This document shows, in pieces, positions 45,373-53,707 of a stretch of DNA of 53,870 bases (position 1 is the first letter of the stretch; each line of letters starts with the position of its first letter). This DNA comes from Porphyromonadaceae bacterium (GTDB lineage: Bacteria; Bacteroidota; Bacteroidia; Bacteroidales; Paludibacteraceae), in assembly GCA_012523295.1 (NCBI GenBank), contig JAAYIT010000090.1, positions 1 to 53,870 on the forward strand. Direction: 5' to 3'. The notes beneath the pieces were generated by a model that saw nothing but the letters and a program-made list of their open reading frames with translations, did no database searches and was not told the DNA's origin. The position numbers and the translations under genes are program-made.

Positions 45373-46332
45373 ATGAAGAGTATCTGTGTGATAGGTGGCG
45401 GAAGATGGGGACAAAACCATATTCGCACCTTGTTTCAAATGGGAAATCTGGGTGGAATTGTTGAGGCTAATCCACAACGATTGGAGGAGCTACTCAACCA
45501 ATATCCGGTCAAAGGTTTTACTACCTTAGAGGATGCCATAGAGCATGATTTCCATGGTTTTACCATTGCGGCTCCGGCTCCCATGCATTTCGACATTGCT
45601 AAGGCTCTACTCGAAAAAGGGAAGCCTGTATTGGTGGAAAAGCCGATGACTTTGTCTGCCGAAAGTTCAAAAAAACTTGTGGAGATTGCTGAAAAGCACA
45701 ATACACAACTAATGGTCGGACATGTCCTATTATTTCATCCCGCCATACAGAAAATCAAAGAGCTGATAGATGATGGAAAAATCGGTCAACTCTACTACCT
45801 CTACTCTACCCGACTGAATCTGGGTACAGTACGGACAGAAGAAAACGTTTTCTGGTCATTTGCTCCGCATGATATTTCGGTGTTGGATTACTTTGTGGGT
45901 AGTCCTGCAGAGAAAATCGAATCCAAAGGATCAAAATTCCTTCAGAAAAACGTGTATGATTACACCATGACTCAACTCACCTACCCAAACAATATCCATG
46001 CGCATATATTTGTTTCGTGGTTGCATCCGTTCAAAGAGCAACGCTTGGTTGTAATCGGGAGCAAAGGGATGATTTCATTTGATGACTCTTCTGCCGAAAA
46101 AGAAATTCTTTTTTATGACAAACACATCGATTTCGAACAAGGCATCCCTATAAAAGTAGAAAATCCGACCGAAATAATCCCCTACGAAAAGAAACAGCCA
46201 CTGACAGAAGAATTGAGATATTTCGTAGAAAATTTAGATAAAAAAATCAAAATAAATGACGGAAACTCAGGATATGAAGTAGTAAAAGTGCTTGAGAGAG
46301 CACAAGAGGAGATAGAGAGAAAAGCCCCCTAA
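45373..46332 (+). CDS. wbpB: Gfo/Idh/MocA oxidoreductase, WbpB-like
   Basis: A 319-residue NAD-dependent sugar oxidoreductase. N-terminal Rossmann motif CVIGGGRWGQNHIRTL and the family's VEKPMTLS (about 92-99, catalytic lysine) are present, followed by the substrate domain with FAPHDISVLDYFVG. Expected to oxidise C3 of UDP-GlcNAcA to the 3-keto sugar for the aminotransferase. A decayed second copy lies at 47463-47776. Confidence 0.85.
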   Translation: MKSICVIGGGRWGQNHIRTLFQMGNLGGIVEANPQRLEELLNQYPVKGFTTLEDAIEHDFHGFTIAAPAPMHFDIAKALLEKGKPVLVEKPMTLSAESSKKLVEIAEKHNTQLMVGHVLLFHPAIQKIKELIDDGKIGQLYYLYSTRLNLGTVRTEENVFWSFAPHDISVLDYFVGSPAEKIESKGSKFLQKNVYDYTMTQLTYPNNIHAHIFVSWLHPFKEQRLVVIGSKGMISFDDSSAEKEILFYDKHIDFEQGIPIKVENPTEIIPYEKKQPLTEELRYFVENLDKKIKINDGNSGYEVVKVLERAQEEIERKAP

Positions 46333-46384
46333 ATCCTCTTTAAGAAGGACTAAAAGAGTAATCAACGAAAGGAATTACACAAAT

Positions 46385-46413
46385 TAATCAATTAACTAAT
46401 TAACTAACTAACA
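46385..46413. repeat. Short AATTAACT tandem repeat before the coiled-coil gene
   Basis: The sequence AATCAATTAACTAATTAACTAACTAAC is a short run of drifting 4- and 8-base units ending just ahead of the start codon. It probably holds the start region of the coiled-coil gene. Confidence 0.4.
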
Positions 46414-46420
46414 AAACATC

Positions 46421-47401
46421 ATGAAAATCGACAAAAGCATAACCGACAGAAACACCAAAGCTCAAATTTTAGAAGCGTACGAACGACTAATAGAACAGGT
46501 GGAAGCTCGTTCAAATGATGATCCGAAAGAGGTACAACAACGCCGAGAAAACACAGAAATAGTGAAAAATGCTTCCGGCAATTCAGATAAAAGCATATCG
46601 GAACTTATTTCAAAAGTAAAAACTGAGTTTATCGATTCGCTTGAAAAAATAGAAAATTCGCTAATCGTGGAGCGAAAAAAATTGGCTACAATCCAGGAAG
46701 CAATTACTATTGAAGAAAAGCGTTTAAATAACTTGTATGGACTGACTGCAGGTGTAGATTCACTTTCAGCGATTCTTCTCGCGCAAAAAGAACAAAAAGA
46801 AAAATTTGATGCCGAAATGAATGAAACTAAAGCTCAATGGGAAAAGGAAAAAGCATCATTTGAAGAAAGCATTAAAATAGAAAAAGAAACAACTGAAAAG
46901 CTTCGTAAACGTGAGGAGGAAGAGTATTCATATTCAATTCAACAGAAACGAAAATTGGAACAAGATGAATACACGTTGAAAAAAATGCGTCAAGAGGTTG
47001 AACTTAAAGAACAAAGGTCAGCGTTTGAAAAAGAATTTGCCGAGCGGGAGAAAAACCTGAAAGAGAGTGAAAAGGAACTTGAAACGCTCAGACAAGAGGC
47101 AGAATTGTTTGCTGAGAAATTAGAAAATGCTGTGCAAGAGGCTCAAACTGCCACAGAAGAACGTATAAAGATGATTCACTCTTTTGAAAAAGAGCTACGC
47201 GAAAAAGACATTCATGGTCAACTTAACTTGAAAGACCAACAAATAAAAACACTCGAAGCGAAAATAAAGGAAATGGAAATCCAACTCAAAGAAGCCTCTT
47301 CCAAAGTGGACACTTCCGAAAAAACTGTAAAAGATATTGCCCTAAAAGCAATAGAAAACAGCACAAAAATGCAGGTGTTAGAAAGGGAGAAGAGGGAGTG
47401 A
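46421..47401 (+). CDS. Long cytoplasmic coiled-coil protein in the polysaccharide locus, unknown function
   Basis: 326 residues, no signal peptide and no membrane helix. A short N-terminal part (1-about 60, MKIDKSITDRNTKAQILEAY) is followed by a helical middle (about 68-130, with the less charged LYGLTAGVDSLSAILLAQKE) and a highly charged coiled coil (about 130-310) rich in E and K. It sits between wbpB and its pseudogene copy. I know of no enzyme domain in it. A scaffold or chain-length/assembly role for the polysaccharide machinery is possible but only inferred from place. Confidence 0.7.
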   Translation: MKIDKSITDRNTKAQILEAYERLIEQVEARSNDDPKEVQQRRENTEIVKNASGNSDKSISELISKVKTEFIDSLEKIENSLIVERKKLATIQEAITIEEKRLNNLYGLTAGVDSLSAILLAQKEQKEKFDAEMNETKAQWEKEKASFEESIKIEKETTEKLRKREEEEYSYSIQQKRKLEQDEYTLKKMRQEVELKEQRSAFEKEFAEREKNLKESEKELETLRQEAELFAEKLENAVQEAQTATEERIKMIHSFEKELREKDIHGQLNLKDQQIKTLEAKIKEMEIQLKEASSKVDTSEKTVKDIALKAIENSTKMQVLEREKRE

Positions 47402-47462
47402 GGGTTTACTGTAATTTTGTCTTGAGTATTAAATTTTGAGCATATAGTATATATCTTTTCAG

Positions 47463-47776
47463 GGTTTTACAAAATTAGAGGAAGAGTTAGAGCAAAATTT
47501 TGAAGGGTTTACAATTGCTGTACCGATACCCTAGCATTATGAAATTGCAAAAGCTATATTGGAAAAATGACAAACATATTGATTTTTAGCAGAGTATACC
47601 AATTAAAGTGGGAAATCCAACTAAAATTTTTCCCTACGAAAAAGGGCAACTTCTTACCTAAGAATTGAAATATTTTGTGGAAAATCTTGATAAAAAGATT
47701 GAAATTTCAGACGTAAACTCAGGATATGAGGTGTGAAATTGTTGGAGGGAACGCAGGTGTGGAGATAGAGAGAGGG
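47463..47776 (+). pseudogene. Decayed second copy of the wbpB-like oxidoreductase gene
   Basis: Read with in-frame stops, the DNA gives GFTKLEEELEQNFEGFTIAV (matching GFTTLEDAIEHDFHGFTIAA), then a jump to DKHIDF*QSIPIKVGNPTK and YFVENLDKKIEISDVNSGYE, matching the C-terminal part of the wbpB product. About 185 residues in the middle are deleted (junction near 47568), at least five stops are present, and the last part is shifted. It is too diverged from the intact copy to be a recent duplicate. The rest of 47402-47832 holds nothing else. Confidence 0.85.
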
Positions 47777-47832
47777 TATTTTAATTAGGGTTATAAAAAG
47801 GATAATTTGGGTTATTGCTATTATAAAAAACA

Positions 47833-49290
47833 ATGAGTGATTCTTCACTTAAATCAAAAACATTTAAAGGACTGACTTGGAGTTTAATAGATAATGTTGC
47901 AGGGTCAGGCATAACGTTCATTGTAGGAATAATACTAGCGAGACTATTATCACCGACAGAATTTGGTATTATTGGTATCGTAATGATATTTATATCAATT
48001 TCGAATATCTTCGTAGATGGTGGATTGTCAAGGGCATTAATAAGAAAAATTGAAGTTTCCAATAATGATTATAGTACTGTTTTTTATACAAACATACTTA
48101 TTTCCTTACTTTTTATTTTAATACTGCAAGCTTCGGCAAAAATAATTGCAGATTTTTTTAATCAAGACATTTTAATAAAAATATTTCCATTTATAAGTTT
48201 TCTACTGCTTATCAATGGGCTTTCAATTATACACAAAACAGACTTAATTCGTAGAATTGATTTCAAAACTCAAGCTATTGCATCGCTCATAGCATCAATA
48301 TCCAGCGGTGTTATTGGAATTTCATTAGCAGTTTTAGGATATGGCGTTTGGAGCTTAGTTTGGCAACTAATAAGCAGGTATGCGTTCAACACTATATTAT
48401 TGTGGATTTTGAACAAATGGCGACCAACTCTTATTTTCTCAACACAAAGTTTTAAAGAATTATTCGGATTTGGCTCCAAGTTATTGATTGCCGACTTTAT
48501 TAACGCAGCATATAAAAACATTTTTAATCTGCTGATAGGGAAAGTATATAAAGTTGAACAGTTAGGACTTTATGATAATGCAAATCGTTTTAATACGATA
48601 CTTACTAATAATTTAACTTCAGTAATTCAAAAAGTTAGTTTTCCAACACTTAGTTCTGTTCAAGAAGACAAGAAACATTTAACATCTGTTTTCAGAAAAT
48701 TTACAATATATAGCGCATTAGTATCATTTCCTTTAATTTTAGGTCTTGCTGCTATTGCGAAACCTTTAATTTTAGTTTTAATAGGCGAACAATGGGAGAC
48801 AGCTGCATTGTATCTTCAAATATTGTGTTTCTATGGAATCCTTTACCCGCTTACAAACCTTAATTTGAATATGTTGAATGTGATTGGGAAATCTGATAAA
48901 ATTTTAAAACTTGAATTAATAAAAAAGATTTTTTTTATACCCATCGTGTTTATCGGAATTTATATTGGATTGTTGGAAATGCTTTGGGCTTCTGTTATTT
49001 ACTATTATATAGAGTTTATTTTTAACAGTTGGTATTCTGAAAAATATTTTAACTACGGAACTTGGAAACAATTTAAGGATGTATTCCCAATTTTATTGAT
49101 TTCATGTTTAATTTCATTTGGTTTGTGGTCAATATCATTCGTGCCAATGTCAAATATCCTTATTTTATTATCACAAGTTTTAATCGGGATTTTAATGTAT
49201 TTTATTTGTTTTGAAAAAATTGATTTGGTGGAATACAAAGAAATAAAAGCTATTATTCAAAAACAATTTACAGCAAAGCAGGAATTTTAG
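47833..49290 (+). CDS. WzxC/TuaB-type polysaccharide flippase
   Basis: A 485-residue MOP-superfamily transporter with about twelve to fourteen helices. The start (SLKSKTFKGLTWSLIDNVAG then SGITFIVGIILARLLSP then TEFGIIGI) is the standard beginning of the lipopolysaccharide/colanic acid exporter group. It should flip undecaprenyl-linked repeat units to the periplasm. It is the first of two flippases in the locus. From about here on the DNA is much more AT-rich than the wbp genes. Confidence 0.88.
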   Translation: MSDSSLKSKTFKGLTWSLIDNVAGSGITFIVGIILARLLSPTEFGIIGIVMIFISISNIFVDGGLSRALIRKIEVSNNDYSTVFYTNILISLLFILILQASAKIIADFFNQDILIKIFPFISFLLLINGLSIIHKTDLIRRIDFKTQAIASLIASISSGVIGISLAVLGYGVWSLVWQLISRYAFNTILLWILNKWRPTLIFSTQSFKELFGFGSKLLIADFINAAYKNIFNLLIGKVYKVEQLGLYDNANRFNTILTNNLTSVIQKVSFPTLSSVQEDKKHLTSVFRKFTIYSALVSFPLILGLAAIAKPLILVLIGEQWETAALYLQILCFYGILYPLTNLNLNMLNVIGKSDKILKLELIKKIFFIPIVFIGIYIGLLEMLWASVIYYYIEFIFNSWYSEKYFNYGTWKQFKDVFPILLISCLISFGLWSISFVPMSNILILLSQVLIGILMYFICFEKIDLVEYKEIKAIIQKQFTAKQEF

Positions 49291-49402
49291 TTGAATATGG
49301 TTTAGTAATTTTCGTTGGATTTATTCTTCTACCCTACATTAAATCATTAGAAAGGCGTTTTAAGAATCCGCACGTAGAAAAAAGTCTTTAGTGATAATAT
49401 CA

Positions 49403-49546
49403 ATGAATATTTTCCCAATATCAAGTATTATTGACAGTGGTTATTTACCCGGAGTTCCTTTGCGGTTTTTATTGGTATCAAAATATGAGTTGTCTAATAT
49501 ACCATACAATAGGAGTAACCCGGACATTAATTGCAATTACCAATGA
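49403..49546 (+). pseudogene. Short membrane-protein-like fragments between flippase and GT4
   Basis: The 240-bp gap holds two reading-frame pieces: one ending at a TAG near 49391 (YGLVIFVGFILLPYIKSLER) and one with an ATG at 49403 giving 47 residues (MNIFPISSIIDSGYLPGVPL), whose TGA overlaps the next gene's ATG in an ATGA. Neither is a full gene. Together they look like the tail of a lost membrane protein, perhaps a polymerase, but I cannot name it. The ATGA overlap could still be used for coupled translation. Confidence 0.4.
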
Positions 49547-50691
49547 AGATACAAATAGTTAGTGATGGATATCCAACTAAAGAGTATCCGTTGAATGGTG
49601 TTTTTGCTTTTGATCAAGCAAAGGCATTAAAAGATTACGGACACGAGATATTATTTGTTTCAATTGATCTGAGGTCAATCAGAAGGAAAAGAAAATTTGG
49701 AGAGTACTGGACAAGCAAGGATAACATTGATATTGTAGATTACTCAATTCCTTTGGGTAACTTTCCCAACTCCATAATGTTGTTTTTTGGGAAATTCGCT
49801 CTAAGAAGAATTAGAAAAAATATTTTAACTGAATTTGGCAAACCGGATGTAATACATGCTCATTTTATCTCAAATGGCAATATCGCGATTTTATTAAAAA
49901 GATACTTTCAGGTACCTTTGGTTTTGACTGAGCATAGCAGTAGCGTAAACAAAGAAAACTTATCATTAAGGACACTCAGATTAGGACAGAAAACTTATAC
50001 AAAAGTAAATCAGGTAATTTGTGTTTCACAAAAGCTATCTGAAAGATTAGAGCAGCATTGGGGAATTAAATCAAGAGTGGTTCCAAATATTGTAGATACT
50101 TCATTGTTTTCTTATGGCAAACACAAAAGCGATATTGAGAATAAATTTGTTTTTATTTCAGTAGGAAACTTAAACTATAATAAAGGTTTTGATATATTAA
50201 TTAAAGCCTTTAAGAATTGCGAGTTTGATTCATCAGTCATCTTAAAGATTATTGGGCAGGGCGAATTGTATAATCAATTAAATGAAGAAATTCAGAACTT
50301 AGGCTTATCCGGACAAATCAAATTATTAGGTTTTATGGATAGAGATTCCATTGCTAAAGAAATGAATCAAAGCAATGCATTTGTACTGGCTTCGAGATCT
50401 GAAACATTCGGAGTAGTTTATATTGAAGCTTTAGCCTCAGGACTACCTGTTATTGGTACTAATTGTGGGGGTCCTGAAGATTATGTGAATGAAGAAAATG
50501 GAATTCTTGTCGAAATTAATAATGTGGATGAATTATCTGAAGCTCTATTGACCATGTATCGCAAGATAGACTATTATGACGGAGAAGAAATAGCAAAAAA
50601 ATGTAAAGACACATTTTCTCCCGATAAAATAGCGACCCAATTGACCGAAATATATCTAAACACTAAAAAAGAGGCGACAAAGCAATATTGA
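49543..50691 (+). CDS. Glycosyltransferase family 4
   Basis: About 382 residues from the ATG (MKIQIVSDGYPT); the open frame also allows a TTG four codons earlier. Two Rossmann-like domains of the GT-B fold: the N-terminal acceptor half and the C-terminal nucleotide-sugar half with VPNIVDTSLFS, ISVGNLNYNKGFDILIKAF and the E-x7-E motif in SRSETFGVVYIEALASGLPV. It builds one linkage of the repeat unit. Sugar and linkage are unknown. Confidence 0.9.
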   Translation: MKIQIVSDGYPTKEYPLNGVFAFDQAKALKDYGHEILFVSIDLRSIRRKRKFGEYWTSKDNIDIVDYSIPLGNFPNSIMLFFGKFALRRIRKNILTEFGKPDVIHAHFISNGNIAILLKRYFQVPLVLTEHSSSVNKENLSLRTLRLGQKTYTKVNQVICVSQKLSERLEQHWGIKSRVVPNIVDTSLFSYGKHKSDIENKFVFISVGNLNYNKGFDILIKAFKNCEFDSSVILKIIGQGELYNQLNEEIQNLGLSGQIKLLGFMDRDSIAKEMNQSNAFVLASRSETFGVVYIEALASGLPVIGTNCGGPEDYVNEENGILVEINNVDELSEALLTMYRKIDYYDGEEIAKKCKDTFSPDKIATQLTEIYLNTKKEATKQY

Positions 50692-50750
50692 AACAGCCAT
50701 TTAAGATAAGAGAATGATTAAAGGCGTGTTCCATACGACCTTAATGTAAA
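50690..50750. repeat. Dispersed repeat, inverse copy of 25864-25939
   Basis: Begins at the stop codon of the GT4 gene. 50723-50749 is an exact 27-base reverse complement of 25865-25891. It lacks about 14 bases in the middle compared with the other copy. Confidence 0.85.
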
Positions 50751-50789
50751 AAATGGTTTGTAAACCAATATCGATTAACAGTTATTCAT

Positions 50790-52077
50790 GTGACCCAACT
50801 AAAAAATATTTTTTCTGATATTAAAAGGAATACTTTCATTAGAAATGTATCTATACTTGCTTCTGGGTCAATTCTTGGGCAGTTGGTTGTTGTTGCAACA
50901 GCGCCGTTATTGACAAGACTATATACTGTTGAAGCTTTTGGTGTTCTATCTGTATTTACAAGCATATGTACAATTTTCGCATTATTTTCTACAGGAAGAT
51001 ATGAGTTAGCAATAGTTCTTCCAGAGTCTGAACAAAAGGCAATTAAATTAATTAAGTTGATTCTAAAAATTGCTTTGGTATTATCATTGTTTTACCTTCT
51101 CACTATTTTCATTTTAAGAGATGTGATAGGTATAAATGACCCATCTAAGTTTTTGAATCCACCAACTGTATATTTGAGTCCTTTGTATGTTTTTGCTGTT
51201 GCTATTCTATCGGCATTAACATACTGGAATCAACGAAAAAAAGCATATAAAAGAATCACTTCAGCGAACGCTTTAAGCTCTATTTCAAACACAGTAATCA
51301 GTTTGACACTTGGATTTTTAATGATTAACAACGGGATGGTGTGGGGGGTTAGTAGGAAGTATTATTATCGTGGTTTTATTCTATTTCATTAAAGATAGGG
51401 GCTTAATAAAAAAATTACATGGGGTAAGAGAAGTGATGGATACAGCAAAAGAATATAGTGCTTTTCCAAGATATATGATTTTTTCAGATTTATCATTGAA
51501 TGCGAATCAACAGCTGACACCAATAATGTTTGCATCATTATATAATTCAACTATTGTAGGACATTATTCTTTAGCAAACAGGATATTGCGTTTACCAAAC
51601 ATAGTCATTACAAGCTCCATAGCAAATGTTTTTAGAAATGATGCCATTGATGAAATTAGAATCCACAACAACTGCAGAGATTTATATGTTTCAACATTAA
51701 AAAAATTATTTTTAATGTCTTTTCCTGTATATTTGTTTCTTTTTATCCTATCTCCTTTTGTTTTTAAATTTGTTTTTGGAAGTGAGTGGGAGTTAGCTGG
51801 AAACTTTGGTAGAATTATATCTATTTTTCTTTTTGTAGAATTTATCGCTACGCCGCTTAACACACTCTTCTACGTAAGAAATAAACAGCGGAAATTAATG
51901 ATACTGCAAACAATAAATCTATTTTTTAGCATTTTGATGATTGTGATAAGCGCAGTGATATTTCAATCACCTTATTTTTCTTTGCTGTTATACTCTTTCA
52001 ATGCTTTATTATTCAATGTATTATTATTAATTTATTCTTATAAATTATCTAAGGAACATGTACAACTGTTTGAATAA
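50790..52077 (+). pseudogene. Second flippase (Wzx-like), split by a frameshift in a G6 run
   Basis: Two overlapping frames together make one oligosaccharide flippase of about 430 residues. Frame 1 (50790-51392, GTG start) gives MTQLKNIFSDIKRNTFIRNV and about 185 normal residues to MINNGMVWG. After the six Gs at 51343-51348 the frame shifts; the other frame continues LVGSIIIVVLFYFIKDRGLI and runs to 52077. One G less would join them cleanly (WGLVGSIIIV). Both halves keep full family character, so the lesion is recent, a phase switch, or a sequence error. Confidence 0.8.
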
Positions 52078-52180
52078 TTTTTTGTATTTTTTGTTTTAGA
52101 ACTAAATATACCATGGTTATTATACGAGAATTTTTAATAAATGAGTTAAATCCAACAAAGTGATAGTGATAGTATTAGAT

Positions 52181-52342
52181 GAAGTCGTCTTGACTTATAA
52201 AATCTTGTTAGCTAATAGGGCACTGACGCTTTCAGCGGCATTGACCGTTGTGATTTAAAAATGCAAAATGCCGCTATAAGCATCAGCTCCGATAAATCGG
52301 AATTTTCAATTTGCAATTGCGAGAAAAAGTCAAGATCACCTC
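52181..52342. repeat. Intergenic element with terminal inverted repeats (MITE- or REP-like)
   Basis: Bounded by GAAGTCGTCTTGACTT (52181-52196) and AAGTCAAGATCACCTC (near 52327-52342), 13 of 16 bases inverted. Inside are an AGCGGCATT/AATGCCGCT stem (52234-52242 with 52267-52275) and a TCCGATAAATCGGA hairpin (52288-52301). Parts recur at 9482-9519, 17584-17599 and 38283-38367. The gap 52078-52438 has no gene. Confidence 0.7.
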
Positions 52343-52369
52343 AAAATAAAATATATTATATAAAAACAT

Positions 52370-52377
52370 TACCTTTG
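52370..52377 (+). promoter_or_regulatory. Candidate -7 box before the last glycosyltransferase gene
   Basis: TACCTTTG, identical to the metK -7 box, lies 62 bases ahead of the chosen ATG and directly downstream of the repeat element. The -33 region is unclear. Confidence 0.45.
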
Positions 52378-52438
52378 TCTAAATTCCTTTCATTCAAAAA
52401 AAAATTGCTGATTGTATTCAAAGATTAAGCATTATTTT

Positions 52439-53599
52439 ATGAGAATTACACACATTTCTTTACTTTCACCATATACCGATAGTTCATTTTATCAGGAAAA
52501 TCAATTATCTATGCAAAATGCGATAGATGGACATGATGTTCAAATAATTGCACCATCGGAAAAGTATAGTAAAGGGGTGATAGTAGATGATAGAAAAGCA
52601 AAAGAATACATTAATGAGTTTGGGATTAAAGTAATTAGAATTCCTGTTTTCAATATCTTAACATTAAAAATCAGTCAAAAATTAAGAGTTTACAGAAATA
52701 TTATAAAATCATTGAATGACTTCTCTCCTGATATTATTTTTTTTCATGGGATTGGCGGATTTGCAAGCTATACGGTGTCAAGGTATCTAAGAAATCATCC
52801 GCAAGTGAATTTTTATTTAGATTGTCACTCAGATTATGAGAATTCTGCATCAAACTGGTTTTCAAAATACATCCTCCATGGCATTTTTCACAAGATGTGT
52901 TTCAAATCTTGTAGTAAGTATGCAAAAAAAATCTATTACGTAACTCCTGAGTCCTTATTATTTCTAAATGAAGTATATAGTTTTAATGATAAAAGCAAAT
53001 TAGAATTGTTACCACTTGGCGGTTATAAATTAAGCAAAGAAAAAAGGTTAGCCAATAGAAATGAGATAAGGGAGGAGCTGGCAATACCTGAAAATAGTGT
53101 AATTTTTATACATACAGGAAAATTATCAAATAAAAGGAAGACATTAGAACTAATAAAAGCATTTAATAACTTTCAATCTACAAGTGCAAAGCTTCTAATT
53201 GTTGGTAGTTTTGATTCTGAAATCAATGAGATAGTAAAATCTGAATTAGAACAAAATGAGAATATAATCTATGTTGGCTGGAAATCAACAGAAGAGTTAG
53301 AAAAATATTTATGTGCTTCGGATGTGTATGTTCTGCCAAACTCAAGAACTGTAACTGTACAGCATGCGGTTTGTTGCGGTTGCGCCTTATTAATAAATAG
53401 AAGTTTGACATACACATCCCTATTTGCTAATAATGCGCTTTATGCAGAAAATGAAAGTGAAATTCATGCAAACATTAAAAACATATTAAACAGTCCCTCA
53501 ATCATTGAAACTATGAAGGAAAAGTTATCACATATTGTGGACGAGCAACTCGACTACAGATTATTAGCCAACAGATACATCAAAAAAATTGATTCTTAA
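52439..53599 (+). CDS. GT-B fold glycosyltransferase (GT4-like)
   Basis: About 386 residues from the ATG giving MRITHISLLSPYTDSSFYQE; a TTG nine codons earlier is less likely. The N-terminal half has LDCHSDYENSASNW, and the C-terminal half has FIHTGKLSNKRKTLELIKAF and SDVYVLPNSRTVTVQHAVCCGCALL. The usual E-x7-E motif is changed here (VTVQHAVCCGCAL), so it is a diverged member. Role in the same repeat unit is inferred from its place. Confidence 0.8.
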   Translation: MRITHISLLSPYTDSSFYQENQLSMQNAIDGHDVQIIAPSEKYSKGVIVDDRKAKEYINEFGIKVIRIPVFNILTLKISQKLRVYRNIIKSLNDFSPDIIFFHGIGGFASYTVSRYLRNHPQVNFYLDCHSDYENSASNWFSKYILHGIFHKMCFKSCSKYAKKIYYVTPESLLFLNEVYSFNDKSKLELLPLGGYKLSKEKRLANRNEIREELAIPENSVIFIHTGKLSNKRKTLELIKAFNNFQSTSAKLLIVGSFDSEINEIVKSELEQNENIIYVGWKSTEELEKYLCASDVYVLPNSRTVTVQHAVCCGCALLINRSLTYTSLFANNALYAENESEIHANIKNILNSPSIIETMKEKLSHIVDEQLDYRLLANRYIKKIDS

Positions 53600-53707
53600 A
53601 AGAGAATAAAAACAACATATACAGTTAAAATATTTATGCTGAACTGTAAGCATAAAAAAAACTCGACTCTAATCAATAATTAAATATAACAGCAATCTTT
53701 ATACGTT

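Noticed and set aside
47463-47776. A functional short gene with programmed stop readthrough
   Set aside because: At least five in-frame stops, a 185-residue deletion and a final frameshift make decay the plain explanation.
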